From assembly GCF_900637205.1 (NCBI RefSeq), contig NZ_LR134355.1, forward strand, positions 558,001 through 622,000: 64,000 nt of DNA, given 5' to 3'. Source of the DNA: Mycolicibacterium chitae (GTDB lineage Bacteria > Actinomycetota > Actinomycetes > Mycobacteriales > Mycobacteriaceae). Positions 18,037-25,641 of the stretch are shown in pieces. Positions within the stretch are counted from its first letter, which is position 1; each line of letters starts with the position of its first letter. Made by a program: the position numbers and the translations under genes. Below the pieces are notes generated by a model. It ran no database searches. It was not told where the DNA came from and saw only the letters and a program-made list of their open reading frames with translations.

Positions 18037-19070
18037 AGCACCACCCGCTGTCCGTTGAGCAGCACGTCCATGGTGGCCGGCAACTGGGCGGGCCCGCGCG
18101 AACACGGCACGATCTCGCCGGTCTGGCTGGGCGGGCCGATGTTCTCCCACACCACCGGCACCATCTTGAAGCCGTCGATCGCGTCGTTGAAATTGGTCAG
18201 CGCGCGGTCGAGCGCGTCGCTGACGTCCTCCCCGCGCTGGAAGCCCATGTTGTGTAGGAGACGGGACACCGCGCTGGTGAACTGCGGCCCGTAGAGGTCG
18301 GACTTGCGGAACTCGTCGAGCACGTCCAGCGCCGCGGTGACCGGCCGGTTGGCCCAATCCAGCAGCTGAATCAGCTCTTTCGAGTGCCCGCCCACCGAGT
18401 CCGACAGGGCGCTGAGGTTGTGCAGCAGGGTGGAGATCACCGACTGCCGGTCGGTGACGAACTCGGTGAGCTGCCGGATGCTGCCGAGCATGGGACCCAC
18501 CCCCTGGCCGTCGCCGGCCAGGAATGCGGTGACGTTGTCGGTGAAGGTGTTGATTTGCTCGGGGCTCAACGTGGCCAGCACCGGTTGCAGCCCGTTGAAC
18601 AGCGTGGTGATGTCCAGCGACGGCCGGGTCATGGTGGTCGGGATGGACGTCACGATCTCGGGATGGCTGTCGCCGGCGGGGATCTCGGCGGGGTCGATGA
18701 CCTCGAGATAGCGCAGCCCGGTCAGGGCCTGGAACTTGATCGCCAGCCGGGAGGCGGGCACGACGGCGAACCGGTCCTCCATGGTGAACGCGACCTCGGC
18801 CAGGCTCTGGCCGGCCCGTCGGACCAGCGTCACCCCGTCGACCTTGCCGACCCGCACCCCGCGCACCCGCACGTCGGTGTCGGGCTGGACGCCGGACGCG
18901 TCGGTGAATTCGGCAGCGTAGGAGCGAGTTTCACCGTCCACCGGTTGGCGCAGGACGTTGATGACGACGATGCCCAGCGCGATGGCCAGGACGGCGCTGA
19001 GCGCCAGCCGCCACAGTGCCGCGCGCGGCGAGATGATCTTCGGTCGGTTGGTCCCGCCGTGGGTGGTCAT
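18024..19070 (-). CDS. MceB-position MCE subunit, second mce operon
   Basis: MCE-family protein of 348 aa: N-terminal cytoplasmic stretch, membrane helix (about residues 21-43), MCE domain (about 50-125, with DTDVRVRGVRVGKV) and a long helical region ending in RVVLCNP. The ATG overlaps the mceA stop by ATGA. MceB subunits contribute to the hetero-hexameric ring or tunnel for lipids. Confidence 0.9.
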   Translation of the reverse strand: MTTHGGTNRPKIISPRAALWRLALSAVLAIALGIVVINVLRQPVDGETRSYAAEFTDASGVQPDTDVRVRGVRVGKVDGVTLVRRAGQSLAEVAFTMEDRFAVVPASRLAIKFQALTGLRYLEVIDPAEIPAGDSHPEIVTSIPTTMTRPSLDITTLFNGLQPVLATLSPEQINTFTDNVTAFLAGDGQGVGPMLGSIRQLTEFVTDRQSVISTLLHNLSALSDSVGGHSKELIQLLDWANRPVTAALDVLDEFRKSDLYGPQFTSAVSRLLHNMGFQRGEDVSDALDRALTNFNDAIDGFKMVPVVWENIGPPSQTGEIVPCSRGPAQLPATMDVLLNGQRVVLCNP

Positions 19071-20092
19071 GGTGCGGCCCCCATGGCCTGCAGCGGTCCG
19101 GCGACCCCGGGCAGATTGTCGAGGACGATGTGGACCTGCAGGGCGCGCTGATCACCGGAGCCCTCGTACATCCGCTCGAAGCGAGTCCGCAACTCCACCA
19201 ACGTCTCCGAGATGTTGTCCGCCTGGGCGATGCCGGGTACCGGGCGAGTCAGGGTCTGCACCACCTCGGTGGCCGGCAGCATGTTGCGCATGTTCGACGA
19301 CAGCAGCTTGCCGACCGTGCCGAACAGCCCGGTGGAGGCCAACTGGATGGTCGCCAGGAAGCGGTCCTGGAAGAACTGCTCGTCGACGTCGAGGCCGGTG
19401 TTGTTGAGCCGATCGGCCAGGTTGGTCGCCGCATCCACGAACGACGGTGCGGCGACGCCGATCCCGGCCAGGTTGCGCACCATCTGTGCGGCGCTGACGG
19501 TCTGCACTTTGGTGACTGTGCCGGTGACCAGGAGCAGCGTCTCCAGCATCGGGTTGAGGCCGTCGACGTAGCGGGTGGCCCGGTCGATCACCGAGACCAA
19601 CTCCGGGGTGATCACGCCGTTGGTCAGTTCCCCGACCCGGGACAGGAAGGCCTGCATGGTGAAGTTGCCGCGCGGTACGACGTCCAGGTGTGCCCCGTCC
19701 CGCAGCGGCGCTCCGCCGGCCGGGCCCGGCATCAGGTTGATCCCGGTGATCCCGAAGTAGTTGGCGGGGCGGAAGTCGATGGCCACGGTGTCGGTCAATC
19801 CCCGGGTGGGCGTGGGCTGTAGCCGCAGTTGCAGCCGAACGCCGCCCTCGGGTCGGCTGGCCACCGCGGTGACCTCGCCGACCCGCGCGCCGTGCAGCAG
19901 GACCGGGGTGCCGCCGGCGACGCCCTGCCCGACGTAGGGGGTGGTGACGATCAGCGAACTGCGCTCGTCGGCCTGGCGGCCGAACGGGTCGACCACGATC
20001 AGCGTGCCGATCAGGGCGATCACGGCGACGATCGCCAGGCCCAACCGGAGCAGAATCCGGGCTTCGTGTTCGGGGGAGGTTCGAATCAGCAT
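19067..20092 (-). CDS. MceA-position MCE subunit, second mce operon
   Basis: MCE-family protein of 341 aa starting MLIRTSPEHEARIL, with one membrane helix (about residues 15-36), an MCE domain (about 45-125, with GGTPVLLHGARVGEV) and a helical region. The ATG at 20092 lies five bases after the yrbEB stop. The family's first Mce subunit follows the two YrbE permeases, as in every complete mce operon. The long upstream in-frame extension is antisense-frame noise over yrbEB. Confidence 0.9.
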   Translation of the reverse strand: MLIRTSPEHEARILLRLGLAIVAVIALIGTLIVVDPFGRQADERSSLIVTTPYVGQGVAGGTPVLLHGARVGEVTAVASRPEGGVRLQLRLQPTPTRGLTDTVAIDFRPANYFGITGINLMPGPAGGAPLRDGAHLDVVPRGNFTMQAFLSRVGELTNGVITPELVSVIDRATRYVDGLNPMLETLLLVTGTVTKVQTVSAAQMVRNLAGIGVAAPSFVDAATNLADRLNNTGLDVDEQFFQDRFLATIQLASTGLFGTVGKLLSSNMRNMLPATEVVQTLTRPVPGIAQADNISETLVELRTRFERMYEGSGDQRALQVHIVLDNLPGVAGPLQAMGAAP

Positions 20093-20097
20093 GCGCC

Positions 20098-20928
20098 CTA
20101 ACCCTTGAACACGAATTCGGGTTGCAGTCCCCACATGGCGACCGTCAGGCAGAAGTTCACGACGACGATGGTCACCAGGCTGGCGCGGACCGCGCGGCCG
20201 GAGGCCTCGCCCACTCCCACCGGTCCGCCGGTGGCGAAATAGCCGTAGTAGCAATGGATCAGCGTCACGATCACGCAGAAGATGACGGCCTTGGTCAGCG
20301 AGTAGCCGATGTCGACGGGGGACAGGAACTGGGTGAAGTAGTGGTGGTAGGTGCCGCCGGGTTGGTCGCGGAAGACCTCGATGACGGTGTTGGCGGCGAC
20401 GAAACTGGTGATCAGCACCACGAAGTAGCCGGGGATCATGCAGAGCATGCCGCCGGCCAGGCGGGTCCCCACCACGAACGGGATGGGCCGCAGCCCCATC
20501 GCCTCGGTGGTGTCGATCTCGCCGGAGATCCGCATGGAGCCGATCTCGGCGGTCATCCGGCAGCCGGCCTGGATGGCGAACGCGATCCCGGTGACCAGCG
20601 GGGCCATCTCGCGCACGTTGGCCACGCCGCCGACGATGCCCGACAGCGCGCCGAAGCCCATCATGTTCAGGACGGAGAACGCCTCGATGGCGACCGAGGC
20701 GCCCATGGCCGCGCCCATGATCAGCAGCACGGACAGCACACCGCCGTCGACGATGACCGAACCGCGCCCCCACACCAGGCCGTTCATCGCCTGCCAGGTC
20801 TGGCGACGGTAGCGCAGCACGGTCAGCGGCAGGTACCAGAGCGTCTGGCCGATGAACAGCCCCCACTGCCCGACCGAGCGCAGCAGGCGGGCCGGCGCGG
20901 TCAGCGGCCGGGGCAGCGTCGAGGTCAC
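20098..20928 (-). CDS. YrbEB (MlaE-type) permease of second mce operon
   Basis: MlaE/YrbE-family integral membrane protein of 276 aa with five or six hydrophobic segments and the family signature around EIGSMRISGEIDTTEAMGLRP, the cytoplasmic coupling region for the Mce ATPase (MceG, encoded elsewhere). GTG start at 20928 sharing one base with the yrbEA stop (TAGTG). With YrbEA it forms the inner-membrane permease of the importer. Confidence 0.93.
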   Translation of the reverse strand: MTSTLPRPLTAPARLLRSVGQWGLFIGQTLWYLPLTVLRYRRQTWQAMNGLVWGRGSVIVDGGVLSVLLIMGAAMGASVAIEAFSVLNMMGFGALSGIVGGVANVREMAPLVTGIAFAIQAGCRMTAEIGSMRISGEIDTTEAMGLRPIPFVVGTRLAGGMLCMIPGYFVVLITSFVAANTVIEVFRDQPGGTYHHYFTQFLSPVDIGYSLTKAVIFCVIVTLIHCYYGYFATGGPVGVGEASGRAVRASLVTIVVVNFCLTVAMWGLQPEFVFKG

Positions 20929-21884
20929 TACGAGACCTCCATGGGGAAGAACATGGTGAGCAGCTGGGTGATCGAGACGTTGGCGATCACGATGCACACG
21001 ACATTGAGCACGACGGCCGAACTCACCGCGTCGGCGACGCCGCGCGGCCCGCGGCGGGCCTCGATGCCGCGCAGCGACGAGATGATGCCCACGATCGCGG
21101 CGAACACGACCGTCTTGGTCAGCGCGCTCCAGACGTCGAGGACGCGGGCGAAGGAACCGAAGGACATCCAGAAGCTGCCCGGGGTGATCCCGTTGATCCC
21201 GACGGCGATCAGGTAGGCCGCCGAGACCGCGGAGGCGATGATCACGAAGCACAGCAGCGGGGCGATGAGGACCAGGGCCAGAAACCGCGGGACCACGAGT
21301 CGCTGCACGGGGTCGATGCCCATGGCGCGCAGCGCGTCGAGTTCCTCGCGGATCTGGCGGGCCCCCAGGTCGGAGGCGATGGCCGCGGCGGCCACCCCGC
21401 CCATCAGGAATCCGGCGGCCATCGGCGCACCCTGTCGGATCACCCCGAAGCCGCTGGCCGCGCCGACCATCGACGTCGCGCCGAGCTGGTTGACCAGGCC
21501 GCCCACCTGCACCGAGACCAGCGCGCCGATCGGGATGGCCATCAGCAGTGCCGGGGTTGCGGTCACCCGCAACAACGTCCAGGCCTGCACCAGCAGCTCC
21601 CCGACAGGCAGGCGCAGCGTCACGATGTCCCGGATGGCGTACTTGAGGACGGCCAGCGCGAGCAGCACGCCGCGGCCGATCGTCCGGACGCTGCGGCCCG
21701 GAATTTTGCTGGCACGGGACACGCCGCGCAGCGCGGTGCCGCGGGTGCGGTCCCAGGGGCTTGGTGCGGCGGGCCGCGGTCCGGTGGTCACCGCCACGGC
21801 TGGAACCCGGAGTCCGCGATCACCGGCGGGCGGGATCCCCGCGCCCCCTCCGGTGACCGTAGGTCGGGTTGCATGCTCCCCCAT
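20928..21884 (-). CDS. YrbEA (MlaE-type) permease of second mce operon
   Basis: MlaE/YrbE-family permease of 318 aa. About 60 residues of proline-rich, low-complexity N-terminus precede the usual start of the family, followed by five or six membrane segments and the coupling signature DLGARQIREELDALRAMGIDP. The long N-terminus could be real, or the true start may lie downstream; no strong ribosome-binding site precedes 21884 (only AAAGAA). It heads the operon, behind the divergent region that holds the IdeR-box-like site. Confidence 0.9.
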   Translation of the reverse strand: MGEHATRPTVTGGGAGIPPAGDRGLRVPAVAVTTGPRPAAPSPWDRTRGTALRGVSRASKIPGRSVRTIGRGVLLALAVLKYAIRDIVTLRLPVGELLVQAWTLLRVTATPALLMAIPIGALVSVQVGGLVNQLGATSMVGAASGFGVIRQGAPMAAGFLMGGVAAAAIASDLGARQIREELDALRAMGIDPVQRLVVPRFLALVLIAPLLCFVIIASAVSAAYLIAVGINGITPGSFWMSFGSFARVLDVWSALTKTVVFAAIVGIISSLRGIEARRGPRGVADAVSSAVVLNVVCIVIANVSITQLLTMFFPMEVS

Positions 21885-21914
21885 TTCTTTGCTGCTGAAC
21901 CCTGCCGTGGCTTA

Positions 21915-21933
21915 TGAGGTTAGCCTGACCTGG
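21915..21933. promoter_or_regulatory. IdeR-box-like palindrome in divergent mce/SRPBCC promoter region
   Basis: TGAGGTTAGCCTGACCTGG matches 15 of 19 positions of the mycobacterial iron box TTAGGTTAGSCTAACCTAA, including the core AGGTTAG-CCT and ACCT. It lies 31 nt before the yrbEA start and 111 nt before the SRPBCC start. IdeR is the iron-sensing DtxR-family regulator. The match is by eye, not scored against a matrix. Confidence 0.5.
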
Positions 21934-22043
21934 CTTCGGTGGTGTCAATTACCGGCGCGGCGATGCTCCCCAGGGGCGGTCTCATTTGACAGGTGTCGAG
22001 TTTATGGGGCGCTCGAGGTCTAGCATTCTTGCGGGAGGTTCTC

Positions 22044-22478
22044 ATGGTGGACGTACACGTGCAACGGACGATCGGCGCCGCACCGCAGCGAGTGTTCGAC
22101 TGGTTGGCCGATCCGGCCGCCCTGACCGCTGCCCCGCTGGTGCTGCGCGCGGGGTGGGCTACCGGGGACGTCCGGCCGGGGGTCGGTGCGCTGCGCACAG
22201 TGTTGGGCACGGGCATGTGGTTCCAGGAGGAGATCACCGCCTACGACCCGCCGCACAGCTACACCTATCTGATCGTGCGGTCCTTCCCGACGTTCGACCA
22301 CGACGGCGGCACCCTGACGTTCACGCCGTCGGGAACCGGCACGCACGTCGACTGGTCGAGCAGCTACACCCATCCGCTGCGCGGCGGTGGCGCGGCGATG
22401 GAAGCCGTCAGTTCCCGCTTGCTGCCGTGGAACTTCCGCGCGGTACTGGCGGGTTGCGCCAAGGCGCTGGAGAGTTAG
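22044..22478 (+). CDS. SRPBCC/polyketide-cyclase-like protein
   Basis: A 144-aa single-domain protein of the START/SRPBCC fold (VFDWLADPAALTAAPLVLRAGW near the N-terminus, GTHVDWSSSYTHPL strand, long final helix). These small cytoplasmic proteins bind hydrophobic ligands in an internal cavity; no specific reaction can be assigned. Start at 22044, five bases after GGGAGG. It is divergent from the mce operon and shares its promoter region, which suggests, without proof, a lipid-binding role. Confidence 0.75.
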   Translation: MVDVHVQRTIGAAPQRVFDWLADPAALTAAPLVLRAGWATGDVRPGVGALRTVLGTGMWFQEEITAYDPPHSYTYLIVRSFPTFDHDGGTLTFTPSGTGTHVDWSSSYTHPLRGGGAAMEAVSSRLLPWNFRAVLAGCAKALES

Positions 22479-22502
22479 ACCTCATGCCGCGCGGTTGAGG
22501 TC
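22478..22502 (+). terminator. Probable terminator after SRPBCC gene
   Basis: A perfect 7-bp inverted repeat (GACCTCA / TGAGGTC) with an 11-nt loop begins at the last base of the SRPBCC stop codon. It is not followed by a T-run, which is usual for mycobacterial hairpin terminators. Confidence 0.45.
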
Positions 22503-22534
22503 GCCGCTGTCCACGCGGCTCTTCGATTGAAACT

Positions 22535-22616
22535 CGTCACCTCCGGGTGACAGTTACGCACAGCCTGGGGCGTGCTCGCCGGTCACCCTGTGGATGACCG
22601 TCACCCGGAGGTGACG
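22535..22616. repeat. 17-bp inverted repeat made of two hairpin-forming arms
   Basis: CGTCACCTCCGGGTGAC (22535-22551) and its exact reverse complement (22600-22616) flank 48 nt. Each arm is itself a 6-bp hairpin (GTCACC/GGTGAC, 4-nt loop). A related half-site GGTCACC lies between them. The element sits between the convergent SRPBCC and methyltransferase genes. It could be a bidirectional terminator or a member of a dispersed palindromic repeat. Confidence 0.6.
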
Positions 22617-22663
22617 GCATTTGATCGAGGGGCCGCCCGGAGACCGCCCGTGATCGGTTCCCA

Positions 22664-23278
22664 TCAGGCCGGCCGCAGGAGGGCGACCAGAAACTCCGAT
22701 TCCTCGGCGAACGGCCGCAGATCCCAGGTGGACAGCAGCAGGTCCTGAGCCAGCCCGCTGGCGGCCGCGTCGTCGAGGAACTGACCGAAGTCGTACTCGC
22801 GGCCGGCGCCGAAGCCGATGACGGCGCGACCGTCGGGGGCCAGGTGCGCGCGCAGCCGGGCCAATACCGTGGCGCGCGTGCTCGGCGCCAGGAAGGCCAT
22901 GACGTTGCCGGCCATCACGATGACGTCGAACGGATCGGCGACGCCGTGCGCGGGCAGGTCGAGTTCGGCCAGGTCGGCGACGACGTAGCGGGGTCCGGGG
23001 TGGTCTTCCTCGGCCGCCGCGATCAGCGCCGGGTCCACGTCGACGCCGACGACGTCGTGGCCCACGCCCGACAGATATCCGCTGAGCCGGCCGGGCCCGC
23101 ACCCCGCGTCGAGGATGCGAGAACCCCGCGGCACCATCGCGTCGACCATGCGGGCCTCGCCGACCAGGTCCTCGCCGGCGCGCGCCATGGATCGGAACCG
23201 TTCGATGTACCACTGCGAATGCCCGGGATCGGCCGCGACCTTCTGCATCCAGATGCTTTGTTCGACCATGCGGGCCAT
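22664..23278 (-). CDS. Class I SAM-dependent methyltransferase
   Basis: A 204-aa Rossmann-fold methyltransferase with motif I ILDAGCGPGRLSGYL, motif II (VVGVDVDPALI) and motif IV (FDVIVMAGNVMAFL). It should transfer a methyl group from SAM; the acceptor is unknown. The start MARMVEQSIW at 23278 fits the family; upstream in-frame codons overlap the DoxX-like gene. It follows the DoxX-like gene by 19 nt on the same strand and is probably cotranscribed. Confidence 0.85.
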   Translation of the reverse strand: MARMVEQSIWMQKVAADPGHSQWYIERFRSMARAGEDLVGEARMVDAMVPRGSRILDAGCGPGRLSGYLSGVGHDVVGVDVDPALIAAAEEDHPGPRYVVADLAELDLPAHGVADPFDVIVMAGNVMAFLAPSTRATVLARLRAHLAPDGRAVIGFGAGREYDFGQFLDDAAASGLAQDLLLSTWDLRPFAEESEFLVALLRPA

Positions 23279-23297
23279 TGTTCCAGGACGCGGTCCC

Positions 23298-23681
23298 TCA
23301 CCAGAACGGCTCGAGCGTGAAACGGCCCCAGGCCACGAAGGCGAACAGGCCGATGAACACGACATCGCCGACCATCGACCCCCATTCGCTGCGCCGGAAC
23401 CGGGTCGTCGCCGCGCCGGCCATGAACAGCGCCATCCCGCAGGCGGCCAGCGGGACCAGCACGGGCGCGACGCCGGTCCACGCGGGGAGCACCAGTCCGA
23501 GGGCACCGGTCATCTTGATCCCGCCGATAGCCTTGAGGTGCCCGGCGCTGAAGTCGTCGACCCAGTGCTGACTGGACGCGAGCGATCGGTACTTCTCCTT
23601 CGGCATGAACGCCTGGGCCGCTCCGCCGATCAGGAAGGCGACAGCCAGGAAGACGGTGAGGATCCACAATGCGGTGTTCAC
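23298..23681 (-). CDS. DoxX-like membrane protein
   Basis: A 127-aa protein with four hydrophobic segments, matching the DoxX/DoxX-like family by size and by the short charged loop after helix 1 (MPKEKYRSL). Start ATG after an AAGGAG ribosome-binding site. DoxX-like proteins are small inner-membrane proteins linked in some species to redox homeostasis. It is divergent from the SigJ-like sigma factor, with which it probably shares control. Confidence 0.8.
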   Translation of the reverse strand: MNTALWILTVFLAVAFLIGGAAQAFMPKEKYRSLASSQHWVDDFSAGHLKAIGGIKMTGALGLVLPAWTGVAPVLVPLAACGMALFMAGAATTRFRRSEWGSMVGDVVFIGLFAFVAWGRFTLEPFW

Positions 23682-23714
23682 GAGAAACTCCTTCCGCGGT
23701 TACGTCTGCCCCAA

Positions 23715-23748
23715 CGGGCTCGTCATACCTATGACGGCAACGAGCCCG
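23715..23748. promoter_or_regulatory. Nested palindromes in doxX-like/sigma divergent promoter
   Basis: An outer perfect 8-bp inverted repeat (CGGGCTCG 23715-23722, CGAGCCCG 23741-23748) encloses an inner 6-bp one (CGTCAT 23721-23726, ATGACG 23731-23736). It sits 15 nt before the sigma-factor ATG, so it may be an operator or an RNA hairpin in the leader. The CGTC element resembles the -10 of ECF41-type promoters, but the matching TGTCACA -35 is not seen. Confidence 0.4.
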
Positions 23749-23762
23749 GAAAGGTAACCAGC

Positions 23763-24644
23763 ATGACCACCGAAACCGATCTGGCCGCGGCGTTCGATGC
23801 GCAGCGCCACCGCCTGGTCGCGCTCGCCCACCGAATGCTCGGATCGCCCACCGACGCCGAAGACGCGGTCCAGGAGGCGTGGCTGCGCCTGGCCCGACAG
23901 AAACCCGGGACGATCGACAGCCTCCCCGGGTGGCTGACCACCGTCGTCGGCCGGGTGTGTATCGACGTGCTCCGCACCCGTCGTTCCCGGCCGGAGACCC
24001 ACTACGGCGAGCACCTGCCCGACGCGGTCGTCACCGAGGACGAGGACGGGCCCGAAGAGCGTGCCGCACTGGCGGATTCCGTGGGCCTGGCGCTGCTGGT
24101 GGTGCTCGAGTCGTTGGCGCCGGACGAACGATTGGCCTTCGTGCTGCACGACACGTTCGGTGTCCCGTTCGCCGAGATCGCCCAGATCCTCGGCAAGTCC
24201 ACCGACGCGACGAAGATGCTCGCCAGCCGGGCTCGCCGCAAGGTTCGCGGCATCCCCGAATCGAACGTGGATCGAAGTCAGCAGCGCGAGGTGGTCGACG
24301 CCTTCCTCGCAGCGGCCCGCAGCGGTGACTTCGAGGCGCTGCTGCAGGTGCTCGACCCGCAGATCACCTGGCGTACCTACACGCCGCGGGGCGTGGTGGT
24401 GAAACTCGGTGCGACCGAAGTGGTCGCGGCCGCCGAACGGGGCGTGCGAGCGGCCGGCATCGCGCGGCGGGTTCTGGTCAACGGCAATCCGGGGATCCTG
24501 AGCTGGAGTCGCAGCGGAAAGCCGCTCGGCCTCATGTCATGCACGGTGCGCGACGGCAAGATCGTCGACGTCGTCGCGTTGCTCGATCCGGCTCGGCTGG
24601 CCACCATGGACCTGCCCGACAGTGGAGCCCCCGGTCAGGATTGA
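23763..24644 (+). CDS. sigJ: ECF sigma factor of SigJ/ECF41 type
   Basis: A 293-aa extracytoplasmic-function sigma factor with sigma region 2 (about residues 10-75, EDAVQEAWLRL), region 4 (about 110-170, PFAEIAQILGKSTDATKMLASRARRKV) and an added C-terminal SnoaL/NTF2-like domain (about 180-290) typical of SigJ and ECF41 factors, where it controls activity in place of a separate anti-sigma factor. The ATG at 23763 gives the family start; the upstream extension runs through the divergent gene. The last seven codons and stop lie inside the oppositely oriented tRNA-Thr gene. The sigJ symbol is by similarity of layout, not proven orthology. Confidence 0.85.
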   Translation: MTTETDLAAAFDAQRHRLVALAHRMLGSPTDAEDAVQEAWLRLARQKPGTIDSLPGWLTTVVGRVCIDVLRTRRSRPETHYGEHLPDAVVTEDEDGPEERAALADSVGLALLVVLESLAPDERLAFVLHDTFGVPFAEIAQILGKSTDATKMLASRARRKVRGIPESNVDRSQQREVVDAFLAAARSGDFEALLQVLDPQITWRTYTPRGVVVKLGATEVVAAAERGVRAAGIARRVLVNGNPGILSWSRSGKPLGLMSCTVRDGKIVDVVALLDPARLATMDLPDSGAPGQD

Positions 24645-24697
24645 ACTGACGACCTTTCGCTTACAAGGCGAGTGCTCTACCACTGAGCTACGGAGGC
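24623..24697 (-). tRNA. tRNA-Thr (anticodon TGT)
   Basis: The minus strand folds as a complete tRNA of 75 nt with encoded CCA. Acceptor GCCTCCG pairs with CGGGGGC (one G-U). D stem GCTC/GAGC. Anticodon loop CTTGTAA, hence TGT for ACA codons. T arm GTCAG-TTCAATC-CTGAC, discriminator T. The outer anticodon-stem pair (C-A) is a mismatch. The 3' end overlaps the last 22 bases of the sigma-factor gene on the other strand. Confidence 0.93.
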
Positions 24698-24812
24698 GGG
24701 TCGAAACCGCGGACCAGACTATCCGGTCGGCGTCCGCTGACGAAAATGCCGCCAGGGTCGCGGCCGACGAGGCGCGAACGACCGTGGACGCAATCTCGCG
24801 CGAACCAGGCTG

Positions 24813-25583
24813 CTAGTCCTCGTGCTCGATGATCCGCTGCGAGCTCACCGGCCGCGCCGAGGGACGCCGCCCGCGCGGGCGACCCGGCAGCGGGATCCGG
24901 TCGGCGATGTTGCTCAGCGGGTTGACCACCTGACTGAGCGTGATGACGGCCTCGCGCAGCGTCTCGATCGTCGGGGCCAGCGCCTCGAGGCCCGGGGCCA
25001 GCCGGTTCAGCGTGTCGGCGACGTCGGCCAACTGCTCCAGCGGCCCGTTGCGCGCGGTCAGCTTGTCGATCACCCCGCCCTCGGCTAGCAGCCGGTCGGC
25101 CACCCCGTCGTCGGCCAGCAGGCGTTCCACCACGCCGTCCTCGGCCAGCAACCGCTCCACCAGGCCGTCCTCGTCGAGCAACTGGTCGACCAGACCGCCC
25201 GGGGCCAGGGCTCGCTCGAGCCCGCCGCCCTCGGCGGTCAGCTTGTCCAGCAGCCCGTCCGGCGCGGTGAGCCGGTCCACCAGACCGCCGGGACGCAGCA
25301 GCCGGTCGAGGGCGCCGCCCGGGGCCAACGCCCTGGTCAGTGGCGCGTCGTCGGCCAGCAGGTCGTCGGCGACCCGGGCCATCCGGTTTGCCCGGGCCAC
25401 GGTGTCGTTGAAGCCCATCATGTAGGCCCGGGTCGAGGGGGCGTCCGGATCCCCGCCGTCGCCCAGCGAGCGCTTGGCCAGGCTCAGGGCGCCGCCGGCG
25501 ACCTCGAGGCCGGCCTCGGTGGCCACCAGGCCCACCCGGACCGGCGCCGTGGCGAGGTCGACGAGCGCTTTGCCGAGGTTCAT
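24813..25583 (-). CDS. Decapeptide-repeat protein next to phoPR (Rv0756c position)
   Basis: A 256-aa protein without signal peptide. An N-terminal helical part (about residues 1-75) is followed by at least ten consecutive 10-residue repeats (about residues 80-185) with Gly at every tenth position (90, 100, 110 up to 180). The consensus is roughly G-(L/V)-(V/L)-(D/E)-(R/K)-L-(L/T)-A-x-(D/G). A third segment contains LEALAPTIETLREAV, and the tail is basic. The repeat should form amphipathic helices, perhaps lying on a membrane. By position it corresponds to Rv0756c, of unknown function. Divergent from phoP with 120 nt between, which includes a PhoP box, so PhoP control is plausible. Confidence 0.8.
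   Translation of the reverse strand: MNLGKALVDLATAPVRVGLVATEAGLEVAGGALSLAKRSLGDGGDPDAPSTRAYMMGFNDTVARANRMARVADDLLADDAPLTRALAPGGALDRLLRPGGLVDRLTAPDGLLDKLTAEGGGLERALAPGGLVDQLLDEDGLVERLLAEDGVVERLLADDGVADRLLAEGGVIDKLTARNGPLEQLADVADTLNRLAPGLEALAPTIETLREAVITLSQVVNPLSNIADRIPLPGRPRGRRPSARPVSSQRIIEHED
25029..25346 (-). repeat. In-frame 30-bp tandem repeat array (decapeptide repeats)
   Basis: Codons 80-185 of the gene upstream of phoP form about ten tandem 30-bp units, diverged at DNA level but holding the reading frame and the glycine period of exactly ten residues. There is no spacer/repeat alternation, so it is not a CRISPR array. Confidence 0.75.
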
Positions 25584-25641
25584 GACCGCCAGTGTATGGG
25601 CGCCGGGCCGCGGCCATCGGCGCTCTGCGCTGACAGTGAAT

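Noticed and set aside
21986..22026. TTGACA (21986-21991) with TAGCAT (22021-22026) as sigma-70-like promoter of the SRPBCC gene
   Set aside because: Spacing is 29 nt and no acceptable -10 exists at 16-18 nt, so a promoter cannot be claimed from these elements.
24623..24697. tRNA-Val (TAC) on the plus strand
   Set aside because: The plus strand shows TAC at the centre, but the T arm (TTCAATC), D arm and CCA are correct only on the minus strand, giving anticodon TGT.
25029..25346. Regular 30-bp period considered as CRISPR or minisatellite
   Set aside because: The units are directly adjacent, diverged in DNA and preserve an in-frame ten-residue protein pattern, so it is a coding repeat.
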